From NCBI GenBank assembly GCA_034620365.1, contig JAQGEQ010000329.1, forward strand, positions 248,001 to 312,000: 64,000 bases of DNA, in the 5' to 3' direction. The number at the start of each line of letters is the position of its first letter. Position 1 is the stretch's first letter. The stretch comes from Pegea sp. RAD2-039. Lineage: Eukaryota > Chordata > Thaliacea > Salpida > Salpidae. A program made the translations under genes and the position numbers. Of this stretch, positions 11,301 through 23,700 are shown piece by piece. The notes beneath the pieces are model-generated. The model saw only the letters and a program-made list of their open reading frames with translations. It was not told the origin of the DNA and did not search any database.

Positions 11301-13524
11301 TGTTTGATAATAATATTTGTTTTTGAGATTTTTGGTAAACAGTGACTTGCTAAACTTAAATTTTTCCAGGATTTTCAATATTCAAAATGAAAAATACAAA
11401 AATCAAGATGAAAAATCTCACCCCTATTAATGAAAAATATTTGTTTTATACATTATAAATCGATTATTAGACACAAAAAACAGTAGTGTCTTTTAACAGA
11501 GTATTTAATGAGCCGTTGAAAAAGTAGAAGGTTCATATAAAAAGTAGGCGATAAGACAAAGAGTTGTGCAATTGCCCTGATTTGCCTGATTTAATTGTAT
11601 TATTCTGGAAGCTCACTTACCCTTGCCTAAGTTGTTCTATTAAGTGTTCAGCTTTGTTATTCGTTTCATTTAAAAAAATGTTCATTTTTCTATATAAATA
11701 TAATAACTACCACTTAAAGAAACAATTTTATGGTTTATACAATTTGATTATTCTGCTATGTAAGTTATTTTAAATGAATTCACAATGATACTACAATATA
11801 TTCAATTATGAAATTCATATTAGCAAACTGGCTTTAGAATTCTATTTAAAATACTTTGTAAACAATAAAAAGCGGTGATGGCAAACTACAGTCTGATAGA
11901 GTTTTTAAAAGCATTTAAAAAAAAATCAATGAAAGATTATAAATGTAGCCAATTACGTTTTTAATCTAATGTTTTTTAAATTTTACAAAAATATCTCAAA
12001 CCGTCGAAGAGTTCAAACAACAAAACAACTAGTATCAGAAGTTTCAATCTTCAAATAGTTTTTATCAATAGTACTTGAAAAAAACTAATTTCAATCTTTA
12101 TTAAAGCTGTTGAATGTTAATGACGTATTTCAACTTACCATTGAAAATAGGAGAAATTTTCCAGATAGAAACTGGTCCCAAAGCACCAAATTGGCCAAAG
12201 CTCAGCTCTAGGAAAAATAGAGGCATACCACAAATGAATAGAAAGAAAACATAGGGAATTAAGAACGCTCCTGCAAAAATAAGATACTTTATATTTGTGC
12301 TTTGTATACGAAAATATGAAAGGAATCAAAGTATTTGTCATTTTTTCAAAGCTTGTTTCTTAAAAATAGTTTCTACTGAGAATAAATCAAACTTCAGGCG
12401 TGTCCAATAGCAGAAGATTAAACTAATAGATTTAAGAATGAAGCACTAACAATAAAGATCAATTCTAAGAAATGAGATATCATCATAGACTCATGATGGA
12501 AGAGATAAAACGATTTTATCAGCCTTTTGTCTACTCAAAAAAGTGATTTTTAAAATAAGATTACATTTTGTTAAATTTCAAAAATTTCTAGATTGTTATC
12601 ATTTTCAAACTCTGAGTTTATCATCAAAATAAGTATTGAATTCATCAAGCTTATTTTCATCCGCCCTCTCTCACCTACTTTTCAATTTAGTGAACTTATT
12701 TGTATGCAACTGAAAGTATCTTTAGTAATCCTTGTTAAATTATACTTTTCATCAGTTTCATTTACTTACCTCCACCATTTCGATAACACAAGTACGGAAA
12801 CCTCCATATATTTCCAAGCCCAACAGCATATCCGATGCAAGAAAGCATGAAATCCAGTTTATTGTCCCATTTTTCTCTTTCCTCCTAAAAAGGAAAAGCT
12901 TATTAAAAAAACAATCATAAGATAGTTTGAAGGTGTAATATTGAAACTAAATAAACTTCTATCGATTTTTAAACTTCTTTTATTAATGTATTTCTTACCT
13001 CACAAGCTTCTACATTATCAGAAGCTACCACTACTTTAGAACCTTCTTTCTGCAAACCATTTTTATAATTTTAAATTTTCATACAACAATAAACATAAAA
13101 TTTTCAATTTACAAATTTCAAACATTTACAAAATTTTTTAGAAATCATTAATGAGTTATAAAAGTATTGAAATAATTTAAATGAGAAAAATTTAGTTCAA
13201 ATATCTTTATATGATAGAACTTTTTTTAAATTAATTAAAAAGCTGTACTGTAAAAAGACACTTAAAACTTCAAACCAACAAATATTGTTTACTTTTCAAT
13301 GCACTTCAAGAACTTATTGAATACTTATATATAAATGAGGTCTATTATTTGATAAATATCTTACTTCATGATGAGTTTTCTCAATTAGCTCCTGTCGAGA
13401 CTCAAGAACAATTTCAGCCTACATAAAAAAATATATTTGTAAAATAATTTGTAAAATCTATAAGTTAAAATAATTTGTTTGTAAACAATAAATAGCTTAC
13501 TGGTATTGGAGATTTAGTTTCCAT
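5312..13524 (-). CDS. SLC6 sodium/chloride-dependent neurotransmitter or amino-acid transporter
   Basis: Seventeen coding exons join in frame into 687 residues: 13501-13524, 13365-13418, 12999-13049, 12770-12884, 12139-12270, 10898-11056, 10497-10692, 10132-10264, 9935-10069, 9716-9819, 9492-9616, 9260-9372, 6420-6548, 6017-6116, 5817-5923, 5577-5753, 5312-5521, all with GT-AG borders. The TM1 signature [20 protein letters not shown] begins at residue 63. TM3 carries the substrate-site Tyr in CIYYNVII. The extracellular loop 2 exon (10497-10692) holds six N-glycosylation sequons. [10 protein letters not shown] and the TM6 motif [21 protein letters not shown] follow. The length and 12-TM layout fit the eukaryotic SLC6 family, nearest in appearance to the glycine/proline/GABA branch; the substrate is not certain. 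The protein co-transports Na+, Cl- and substrate at the plasma membrane. The C-terminus has a PPAY motif, a possible WW-domain (Nedd4-type) docking site. The largest intron (6549-9259) carries a hairpin and a LINE tail. Confidence 0.95.
7613..7696. repeat. Nested inverted repeat (hairpin) in SLC6 intron
   Basis: The inner arms AACCAGTTCAACAAA (7,632-7,646) and TTTGTTGAACTGGTT (7,663-7,677) are a perfect 15-bp stem with a 16-nt loop. Outer arms TTAGTCAC (7,613-7,620) and GTGACTAA (7,689-7,696) add an 8-bp stem after short unpaired flanks. It could be a small MITE relic or a structured RNA in the intron. Confidence 0.7.
7775..7915 (-). mobile_element. Non-LTR element 3' tail fragment
   Basis: On the minus strand a relatively GC-rich piece (GGCAGCGGGCATCGCATC, AGAGCTCCCTATAGCCGCCC, GTTCGGTAACTGTCC) ends in GTAGAAATTTTTATTTATTT and an (ATTT)n tail. 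A non-coding GC-rich 3' end with a simple-repeat tail is typical of LINEs or LINE-mobilised SINEs. It lies in the 2.7-kb SLC6 intron. Confidence 0.5.
11160..11218. repeat. (ATT)n microsatellite in SLC6 intron
   Basis: An imperfect run of ATT/TAT trinucleotides, with interruptions, in the intron between the exons at 12139-12270 and 10898-11056. Confidence 0.8.
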
Positions 13525-16500
13525 TATTATTGATCAAATGATTTAAAACAGTTTAAATTTGTATAAAACCTGAATAAAAACAGAAATAATTACATAATAC
13601 ACACAGTTAATTTCTTTTAATTATATCATTTAGACTAATTTATAAATTATGCAATTAAAAAAGATTTTTTATTACAGTAATTTTCCATGGAAAATTTTTT
13701 TGTACTTAAAAGTACAGAGCTCAAAGCCAACCAACTCGATCTATTCAACAGAGTCGAAAAAACTGCTTACTCTTAAAATACATGAAAGTAACCTGATACT
13801 ACTTTTACTAGATCAAATCTTTTACCAAGTAAATCAAGTTTTGACAGGTTTGAGAAATTGTGAAAGTACATCATACTTTTATCAACTTTAAATCTCATAC
13901 TAATCTTAAAAAATTAAACAAATTTACTTTTTAACTGCAACTAAAACTTTTAAAAAGCTTTTAACTCTCTTGTTTTACTCAGGCATAAAACACATAACTG
14001 TTCTCGCCAACTTTAAGCCTGCTGTTTTTTTTAATGCAGGCTTCAGCTTTGTTATATCTTCTGCGGGCTTACTTAGTAAATAAGCTTCAAACGCACACAC
14101 TCTTATATTTTCAACTCGTGGTAATTTTTGCTTCAACAGGAAGCAAGTTTTTATTTTAGCTATTCTATAAGAACAAAACGTATAAAAGGTAGCATGATAA
14201 CTTAAATATGAGAAACTATAATACAGTAAAAGCTATTTAATTCATACTATGGTAGTCATAGAACCAATACTAAACAGTAGAATAAAAGATAATGCTTTCA
14301 AAATTGCTTTCAATGAAGCCAACATAATGAGGTTTGAGTATAACTGAAATATGGTTTAGTTAGAATGAAACATTTCTCTTTTAAGACAAGGAAAAAAAGA
14401 GAATTACGTCATGGAAAATTTTTATTTTCTTCCTTTCAAAAAGAATCTGTAGTCTACAGACTGAGAAAACTATGCTAGTCGAATCAGAATCAACAAAAAA
14501 AAAAGCTGAACGCTATACCATACGGTTTCCAGGCGTTAGACATGCCTTCCGATTATCAAACTTTCTTGCAACTGTGCAGCTGAAATTAGTAAAAGTTTAA
14601 GCTACCTCTCGTTTATTTTAGTTTCTATATAGAATTCGATCTTTTTAGTAGCTTGTTATAATAACCAATTGTAAATATTTGATTTAAACAAAAAATATTT
14701 TTGTTTAATGCAGATAAATACACTACAAATAAAGTTTATTTATAATTAAAATTATTGAAAAACGAAAAAAAATCAATAATATTAAATCTTATTTCTCTAC
14801 ATCTACACAAATACATTCTTCATTTTGCTTAGTTTAGCTAATGATATCTCTACATAGTTTGTATTTCAATTCAAAAGTTAATTATTTACACAAATATTTA
14901 CAAATTGTACTAAAAACGTTAACAATTTGTAAATATACTTTTTCATTTATTTTTCTTTTAGATAAACCTCAAATTTTTTTAAAATATAAGAAGAAAAAAA
15001 TTAAAGATACTTTTACTCAGTTAACGAGATTTTTTTTTCACCGAAGTAAGCCAACTTAAGAAGTTGATAACAAAAATAAAAGATTACAAATATAAAAAGT
15101 TTTTATCTGTAAGATTTATCTTCAACATTGCCATCAAAACAAAGATTATTTAAGTGACTGATAACATAAGAATACAATTTATCAAACCCACTCCAATAAA
15201 GATTGTAAGTTTATTGTTAGAGGTTGGAAAAGTTTAAAACAATTCCAAACCATAAAAACAAACTGTTATTTCTATTGAATTATTTCTTTGCCTGATTTTT
15301 TCTGTATGACTAACTTTGCAAGGCAGCAAGTAAACTTACAAAAATAATATCTTGATAAGTACTGCAATATATATGAAATAAATAACTTTTCAATATTTCA
15401 TTGAAAGAAAAAAAAGCGTTTTATCTACGACCATTTTCATGAATTATTTAATTAGTTTACTATTAGAAGATAGGTAAAACATCCTTTTAGCCAGCAAGGT
15501 TTATCTACTGAATAAAAAAGTAATTTCAATTTCTTTTATAGTGTAAGCTTATGTAATTTATTTACAGTGCAAAAAAGGAATTCAGCAAGATACTGTATTT
15601 CTTAATCAAATCTTTGTAATGTTTTTGAAATTATTTTTTGTAAAGTGATTCTTAATAGATTGTGTTTAGTAAGTTTGCTTATGAAGTAATTACTAAACAA
15701 AAGTATACTATAACAAAAGTATTTTTTATATGTATGAATCATAAACATATCTCATTGTAAGCATATTTAGTTTGATATTGGTATAAATATTCCTAAAAGT
15801 TAACTCCAATTTTTGAAAACAGTTATTTATTAAAAGAAACAACCTACTTTAGAAGTTAAATAAAAAGTTATGCTACACAAGAATTTGGTTCAAAACAAAT
15901 TTCAATGTATATCTTAAATATATAAAAGTTGGAAAAAATTTAGTTATCTAACTTTTTAAAGTTTGTTTTATTAGATTTGACTCAGTTTAGTATTTATATT
16001 TTTCATATAAATAGTTTTATGAAAACCGTATAAACAAAAGCCATAAATATTAATATTTGAATAACAGTATCTCAGAACAGTTCTTTACTGTTGCAAGTTT
16101 TCATTGTAATCATAAGTTATTATAATTTTTTTTAATTAATAATTTTCTTAAAACTTTCATAAAGATACTTACAATTATTACAGTTTGCAACATAACATAA
16201 CTGACTTAGTCTGTTTATAATAGTATCAATTAGTTTATACCAAAATTTAAATTTGATACATTAAAAATTAAATAAAACCATTTGGTTTTTGTTCAGCAAG
16301 GATGCAAAACATGTTTTTTTGAAAATTTATTTGATTGAAAAATTATTCGTTTATAATTTATGAACTAACTATGTTTTGATATCATTATACCGACCTAAGT
16401 TTTAATTTTTGAAAATTGCTTATTTTAAAAAGTTTTTATAATTTATTTATCATGAAATGTTTTACAATTGCATTTAGATAATATTTATATGAACAAATCT

Positions 16501-18559
16501 TCCTTTTTTGAATAGAAGTGAATTTATTTTCAACTACCCAATTAAACTTGATTTCTGTCTAAATTTCTGTATTCTATACATACAGATCTACCATCACTTC
16601 TCTAATACAGTTTTTATCGTTTCCTTTTAAGATTTTTATTACAAAAAAAATGATAAAATCATTTTATAAAATATATTTTTTATACAAATTGATCAACATT
16701 TTTTGAAATGTATCCAATTTTTGGTATATTGAATTACTAACGTTTTCAGTAGATCCAACAAACATGTTTGATTTATGTTTAAACACTTTCTTTTAATCTA
16801 ATATTTTAAGATGTCACTCAACTTTATTTTTGCTATTTTCCATGTAATTTTTTTCTGATAATTTCAAAATATATAAAGCATATCAAAAATCTTAATAGCT
16901 TTCTGTTGAAGCAATTTTTCAATTAGACGAAAAGTAATTATTTTTTCTTTTATTTTATGTAGAAAAATTTTAATTAAAGAAATTATAAACTACAATCTGT
17001 AAATTGAAGCAAAGCCTTAATCAGCAAAATTTTTATCTTCTATAAAATGAGTAAAAAGTACCTTATTTGTTGAAATTAAGTTGAAATAAATAGTGAACTT
17101 TGAATTTGTTATTAGAAAATTGCATCGAGGAAATTTTTATTGAATATTATTAATTGCTTTTTAAGTTTCTTGTCTTTTGAAGCTTGCATTTTTTCATTGG
17201 GTTCAATTCATTTATCAAAGCCTCAATGTGTTATTGAAATTGAATACAAATGCTGTTATTATTGTCTTTTGTGTTAAAAGTTATTTCTCACCGTGGAATT
17301 CAATGAACTTGTTTTTTTTTAAGTTCATTTTTTATCGAAAATAAAAGTCTTAAGAAATTAAAAGTTTTTTTAATATAAAACTTGAAACAACTTGGTAAAT
17401 AAAAATAACTTTTGATCAGTTTTTGAGTAGCAACTTAATGATTTTGAGATATCAACTTAAAGCTGATCAAAACATTCAAGTTTCAACAACTTTTATCAAG
17501 CTTTTATATAATTAGATATTGGTTAGTTGCTCCAAAAACTACTTAAAAAATTTGAAATATTTTTAAAAGTTTGTTTCTAGCTTGTAAAATAAGAACATTT
17601 AAACGATAGTCTTTTTAACTGAAAAAAACACAATTTTGTTGTTAAACAGAAAATGTTTCATATTAATTGATTAAAAGTATAACTTTAAACAGTTGTATTT
17701 TAAGTTTGCATTAAAAACTTTGAGCTTTAACAAGGTTGACGCCGAATTTAATTCTATGTAAAATTAAACGATTATAATAAATGCTTCTTAGGTCGATTTA
17801 AAAACTTTTAAAAGCTTCTTCATCAAAACTATTTGTTTTCTAAGTAATCAATATAAATGCAGAAAGCCTAACGAACAAAAGAACTGGTAAATTCACTTGT
17901 CAACGTTCATGCCAATAATTAAAGTATTTTACACTTTTTCAAATCTCTGTTTCATAAATGTTTTAAGAATATCATCATTTAAGATTAAAACTGTGAAAAT
18001 TTATGGGCAAACTTGAATATAGTTAATTAGCAGTATGACTTAAAATAATGTTATTTTTTTAAATAATTCTTCAAAATGTAAACACAACTTATGAATATAT
18101 TTGTTATGATATCACATAGTATAAAAATAGCTGAAAATGTAAAATGTTTATAACTAAAATCACATCAGCTAGATATATGTAATTTGACAAATTATATTTG
18201 TTCAATATTAACAAAAAAAGTAGTTAACTAATACCGAGCTATTGATAAATATTTTGGTGTCTACTATTGAAAAGCTACTGAATGTATTTAAAATTGAAGA
18301 CTGAAAGTTTACGTGGAATCATAAAATTTCAAGTCCTTCGAATCTAGTAATCAGATAACATAATACAAAAATTATATATGTTTATACTAAGCAATTAGTG
18401 TTTTTGTATATTTTTTCCACCAATTTGTCATTTTATCCATTGCTATTTTAATAAATTTCTTGATTTGTCCTTTAAAATGTTAAATTAGAATTTTCAATCT
18501 TAATTTTGTTCAATAAATCTTAATGTAAGCAAGTTTTAGCGGTTGCTTTAAGAGAAACA
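13525..18559. other. Intergenic, upstream of SLC6 gene
   Basis: No coding exon is recognised. A pyrimidine-rich acceptor-like site (TTTTTATTCAG on the minus strand, AG at 13,570-13,571) lies 45 nt upstream of the SLC6 start and could end a 5' UTR intron or mark a trans-splice site. A small hairpin (AAGCCTGC at 14,015 with GCAGGCTT at 14,036) is present. The rest is AT-rich without visible structure. Confidence 0.4.
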
Positions 18560-18790
18560 AAGGTACTGGGAGTGAATCTATGTATGAACCTACAATCTGT
18601 TAGCCTTGGGGTGACTGGGCAATATCAGATTTACAGAATGGAGGCAGTTCAGTACACGCTGCTTTTCTCTTTAATCGAATCCCAACCGCATCAGGTAAAG
18701 AAAGACATATATCAACTTCCTTCCCTTTTACTGCTTGCGCGTACAAAGTTCAGCCAGAATATTAAAATCTTAACAAAATCTTAATACGTG
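18560..18790. other. Less AT-rich patch, possible repeat fragment
   Basis: Base composition shifts towards GC over about 230 bp. A 70-codon frame starts at 18,572 (+), but it resembles no known family, shows no splice context and ends inside the same patch. A decayed mobile-element piece is the most likely explanation; a match elsewhere in this window was not found. Confidence 0.25.
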
Positions 18791-18996
18791 TTACTTCTTT
18801 TTATTCCAAATATAGAAAGAGGGGCAGCTGGAGTTTTTTTACAAAATTTTGTTTAGTATTCAAAGAATTTTGATTTTAAAGTTTAGTAATTAGTAAAGAA
18901 TGTAGACTAAGCCAAGTGTTAATCATATAGGATTTTAAACAAAAAAAATTCCTTTCATAATTGAAAAAACTAATCATTAGAAAATGTTATTCGTGA

Positions 18997-19066
18997 GAAT
19001 GTGTGTCACTGGGAGGAAGTACTCTCTTCAGGTACCCTTCTTTGCGTTTATTGTAATGAATAAATT
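18997..19066 (+). repeat. SINE family B, 3' tail fragment
   Basis: GTGAGAATGTGTGTCACTGG, then CTCTCTTCAGGTACCCTTC and TTTGCGTTTATTG, matching the 3' part of the full copy at 57,818-57,990 and the fragment at 2,279-2,352. Confidence 0.65.
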
Positions 19067-20794
19067 ACTTCATTTAAAAGTTGTCATCAAATTTCCAGTT
19101 CTCCTAGCTTTTTTCACTAAAAGTATTTAATAGGGTTAAAACTTTAGGATAAAAAATTAAAACAAAAAATTACAATATTATTATTCAGTGCATATAATGT
19201 TGATGACAAAGACATTTTTCGATAGTGAACCATTCTAATCCAGCAAGGAATTCTACTAGCTATTAGTTTTTAAAGTTTGTTTTCTTTGTAAAGGACTTCA
19301 CTGAAGATTAAATGAATTTTTGAAACGATATATTTAGTAAGGCTTGGTATAGTTGCTTTAAGTAGATTGAACTTCTAAAACTTATAAGAAACCTTTTACT
19401 AACAAGTTTATAAATGTGGTATTGAGAAAAGATAAAAAGAACTTGTGATTGAACATTTTTTAATGGATTTTATTTAATAGTAGATACCAATGTATGTTTG
19501 TGAAATATCAACTCTGATAAAAGTTGTATTCGTTACTAGAAGTAAATGACGAGTTGTTCACTTGATTATGTATTTACTGAGAGTTGAATCAAAATATATG
19601 AATTTAAAATATTGTGTGATATTAAAGAATATTTATGAAAAAAATAACTAAATAAGAGAACCTAACAGAATATTGTTTTGTAAAAGCTTAAAGAAATAGG
19701 AACTTCGATACAGTACAACAAACAACTGAGGTAAACTGATTAAGCGGTTTATGTGTTTATTTAGATTCTAGTGTGACTACAAAAACGATTAAACTATGGC
19801 CTAGTCATACCATGATGGAAAGTTTTAATAAAATTTTGATGTAAACTTTTGACGTAATAAATTGCCCGTGTTTCATAGTTCTTCAAAATCGTGATTTGTA
19901 CCAAATTTCGTTTCGATAAAAATTTGCTCCGATAAATTAGTTCACTGATCGTATTTTATATAACTTGAGTTACAAAGCTTAATTAACAATTACTATATTC
20001 ACTTCCATCTATTATCTAAGCGACAACTAATATTATCAAAACTTACTAAAGTAAAAGAAATTTATTTAGAAAAGTTGTTTATGAAGAAAAAGATAAAGCA
20101 AACTGCTTTGGTCGAAAACGGTCATGCTGTTACCCATGCAACAGGATTCCAAGAACATATAAATTTGTCCAATTAAAAGCATTTTCTAAAATATTTCTTT
20201 TAATTTAGTAGATTTTCGTAGTCTGAAGCAGAAGATGATAGAAAGTTGATAGCAGACTTCTTTTCTTCGAGAGTATGTTCTTTAATTATAGTAGAGAGTA
20301 GCATGCGATGGACTACACTTTTTAGATCCGATCATTCATATAACTCAGTAAACTGTGATAGTAACCTTGAGGTCAACTGATTTTATATTTTTAAGATTTT
20401 TCTGGATGAATTTATCTACCAGGGCTTAAGAGGCACATCTACTTCTGTCTGGGCTTACTCACATAATTAGGAACAATGTTTTTCGCGTTCGTGAGGTAGC
20501 ACACCGCGACATTCTGTACCTTCGACATGGACTCAACCCTACGCTTGCAAAGCAAAATAAATTTGCAGTCAATAGAATTAATCACTCATCTGTGTTTTGT
20601 TAGCTATATATCATCCGAGCAAATCAAATTATAAATAAAAGTTTATTTGGTAGCTCATAGGAACTGATTTTTTTGAACAAATGTCTGTAGGAGAAAAGAA
20701 AGCTTTCCATATTTAAAAGGATCAAAAAACTATAAAATCTTTTACGTTAGATATTTTTCTCATCTTTTTGTTAGTAAGTATTTTTAGAACTCTT
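19067..20794. other. Intergenic, downstream of the TSP1/LamG/Ig gene
   Basis: No gene recognised. A 50-bp piece at 20,104-20,153 (-) resembles the CCTGCTGCATGGGCAACAAC core of SINE family A (here in the form TGTTGCATGGGTAACAGC), with the neighbouring CATGACCG motif. The stretch 20,290-20,560 is somewhat less AT-rich but was not identified. Confidence 0.35.
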
Positions 20795-23700
20795 CTAACT
20801 TTTTACATTTTTGACAGTTTCTTTCTTTCCTGTTGCTGATGTGTTAGCGTTCTGCTGTTCTGTTGAAAGACTTTTATCCGGCTTTTTATGCTTTTTCAAT
20901 CGTCCGAATAACTTATAGAATAAATAAGCTAAAATATTGAAAAGTACAATAAAAAATATGAGTAACATCGCCGCTCCTATTTGAGATGTATTAAAAGTAG
21001 TAGCCATGTCACCCAGAAAGCCAGAAGAAGCTAAACATATAAAAAAAATGTAGTTAGATAAGAACCATTTCAGTATTATGATGCTAATTTTTTTAGTTAT
21101 TATTTATTACAGCTTAAATAAATTATTATATAATGTCTAAACATTAAAAAACTTTCATGTTATACAAGAAAATTGCTTTATTAAGAATTTGTGTGAGATG
21201 AAACTCACTTAAAGCTAATATGATTACTGCATGGTTGATTAAGGCAATCTTTTCATCTGCTCTGTCAAGTACACAAGTATATACTCCTGTAACATTCTTG
21301 TCATCATCTCTAGAGTTTGATTTAAGTATATATAATGTAGAGCTTAGGTTGTTTTGTGCAAATATAACTTCATAAAAATCACTATTTGATACCTGAAAGT
21401 AAATTAATTTTAACATAGATATGAAAAATAAAGTTTTAAACTAAACCAGAATTTTTTTAGCTATAAATGTAAACAACACCTACTGGTAATCCGTTTTTGA
21501 ACCATTTGATTCCACTATCACCTTCAAAACTAACTGGGAAGTTGCAGTCAATACTACCATAGTAGTATTGGTTACCCGGCGTTGTTAGAGGATGTAAGGT
21601 AGATAGAAAGTACCAATGAGCAGTGAATGCTGAAATACATTTGTTAAAAGATATGCTCAAACCAGTAGATGAGTATTGAAACCTGGCTTTGAGATAAATT
21701 CTGAAGATAAAGATTTAAACTCAAAAGAAGATAAACGAGAAACGCCAGTAACAAGTTCAAGTCCATTTTCTGTGAAACTTGAAATATAACCTCTAAAACC
21801 TTTAAATCTTTTAAAGTAGTTGTTAACTTTCTGAATAATGATGATTGTGAGAAGAAGCTTCTAACTGTCCCAGCATAATCTAACCTGGTCATATCCACCT
21901 AGCACCCACGTAGGACTAATCTGTGTCTGATGCAGCAACCGACTAACACTGCTCTGGTTATTTAATATCAATTCAAAATCTCCGTTACTGCAGAAGTTTT
22001 AAGATTTAGAAGAAACCCCACACTCAGGTTATACCCCTTGGTTACCTCATAAAGAAAAATTCTATTTTGTTCCAAGCATTCATCTGTAAAGCGTCGGATG
22101 TTGAGACTGTAAAGATAGTTTTTTTTTCGTCATGAAGGACATATTTTACTCTTTTTCCAGCTTCTACAATTAAACCCTTCTGAAGTACTCCATCAGATGC
22201 TGAAAAATGAAGTGAAAAATAGGAAAAATAAGACTGGGACTAACCAATGCTCCAAAGTACAATTGAATCAGTAACCAATGGTTTTATGAATAAACAATAA
22301 TGTGTTCTGCTGTTATACTTCAAGTATTGGACAGTTTTATTCTGCTTGTCAGAATATTCCCACCAAACTGCTTTACGTGGAACTGATAGTCTACAAGATA
22401 AACTTATAATTTTAGAATTTCAATCTAATTTTCAACGTATGATTTTAAAGCCTTACTATCTTACCGATTATGTCCAAAAAAAATTAGTGAACGAGCTTCA
22501 ATATTTCGATTATGATACTCATCTAGAATTTCAATGTCATTCTCAGATAAAGGAGCTAAGAAAGTCTTATCTTCCTTTGGAGTTGTTAAATTCATATCGT
22601 TGTAGTTGATACGTAGCAAAGATATATAACCTTTAAAAATATTAACAACAAATTTAAATCCATTAACATACCAACAACTTTGTCAAAGAAACCTTGAAAG
22701 CCATTGAGTTTGTCTGAAGTTTTTCCAATCCTAATTTTCCCTTTAAAAGTCAACAATGATGGAGTGTTGATTCCAAACATGAAATTTTCAGAACCCTGCT
22801 TAAACTTAATTTCTCTTTTCAACCATTTTTCAGCATCATTAAGTCGAACTGACATAATTGGACTTGTTACTACCAGTTCAATAGTGTTCCATTCATCTAT
22901 CTGTGATTTTTTTAATGTTTGATGAAGATATTAGTTTAAAATTAAAAAAGTAATTTATCAAACATGTTTATATCATAAGAAGTTTATCCAAAGATTAAAA
23001 GTAAATAAGTGTAATAAGAGGTTAGACTTATAAAATCAAATTTAATTGATTTATAATTACCATAATTCCTGCAATCAGGTCTTTAGTAGGTAGGGTACCT
23101 TGAAACGCAGTTTGAATCACAAGATTTTCTTCGTATATGTCGATATGAATCATATCAGCTTTTATGATTTCAGAATCGCCATTTGTGTTTATCACAGATG
23201 TTTCGAACGAGTATTCCGCGATAGATCCATCGCGTGAAGTTGGGCGAAAGCGAATGAAGAAAGCTAAATACTGAAAGATTACTTGTGGTTGGTATTGAAT
23301 CCAACTTTTTTCATTCATAAATATAACTTTTTTATATTTAATTGAACCTACTGAAATAAAAAATTCAATTTTTAAGATATATATCAATTTTTTTTTGAAC
23401 AAAAATATATGAGTGAAAATGAAAATGACTAAAAAGGTTGTATTTATATGAGTCATAAAACATAAATAAACAAACTTGGACATTTTCGGATCATCTTGAA
23501 GCTCATAACATTACTTCTTCCCACACAAATTTTTCCTAAACCTGTTCTAGAAGTACAGTTTCTAGTGAAAGGTTGGTATACTTTACCGCACGGTTTGAAA
23601 TCGGTAATAGGTAAATACTCGTAGAACGACCATATGCCTGAAACTAAAATATAAGAATCGAGAAAAAGCTTCCATTTTTTAAATACAACTTTTTAACTGA

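Noticed and set aside
14015-14043. 8-bp hairpin resembling a bacterial terminator
   Set aside because: The genome is eukaryotic and the stem is short; chance or a repeat relic is sufficient.
18572-18784. 70-codon frame (+)
   Set aside because: No family, no splice context; the patch is more likely an old repeat.
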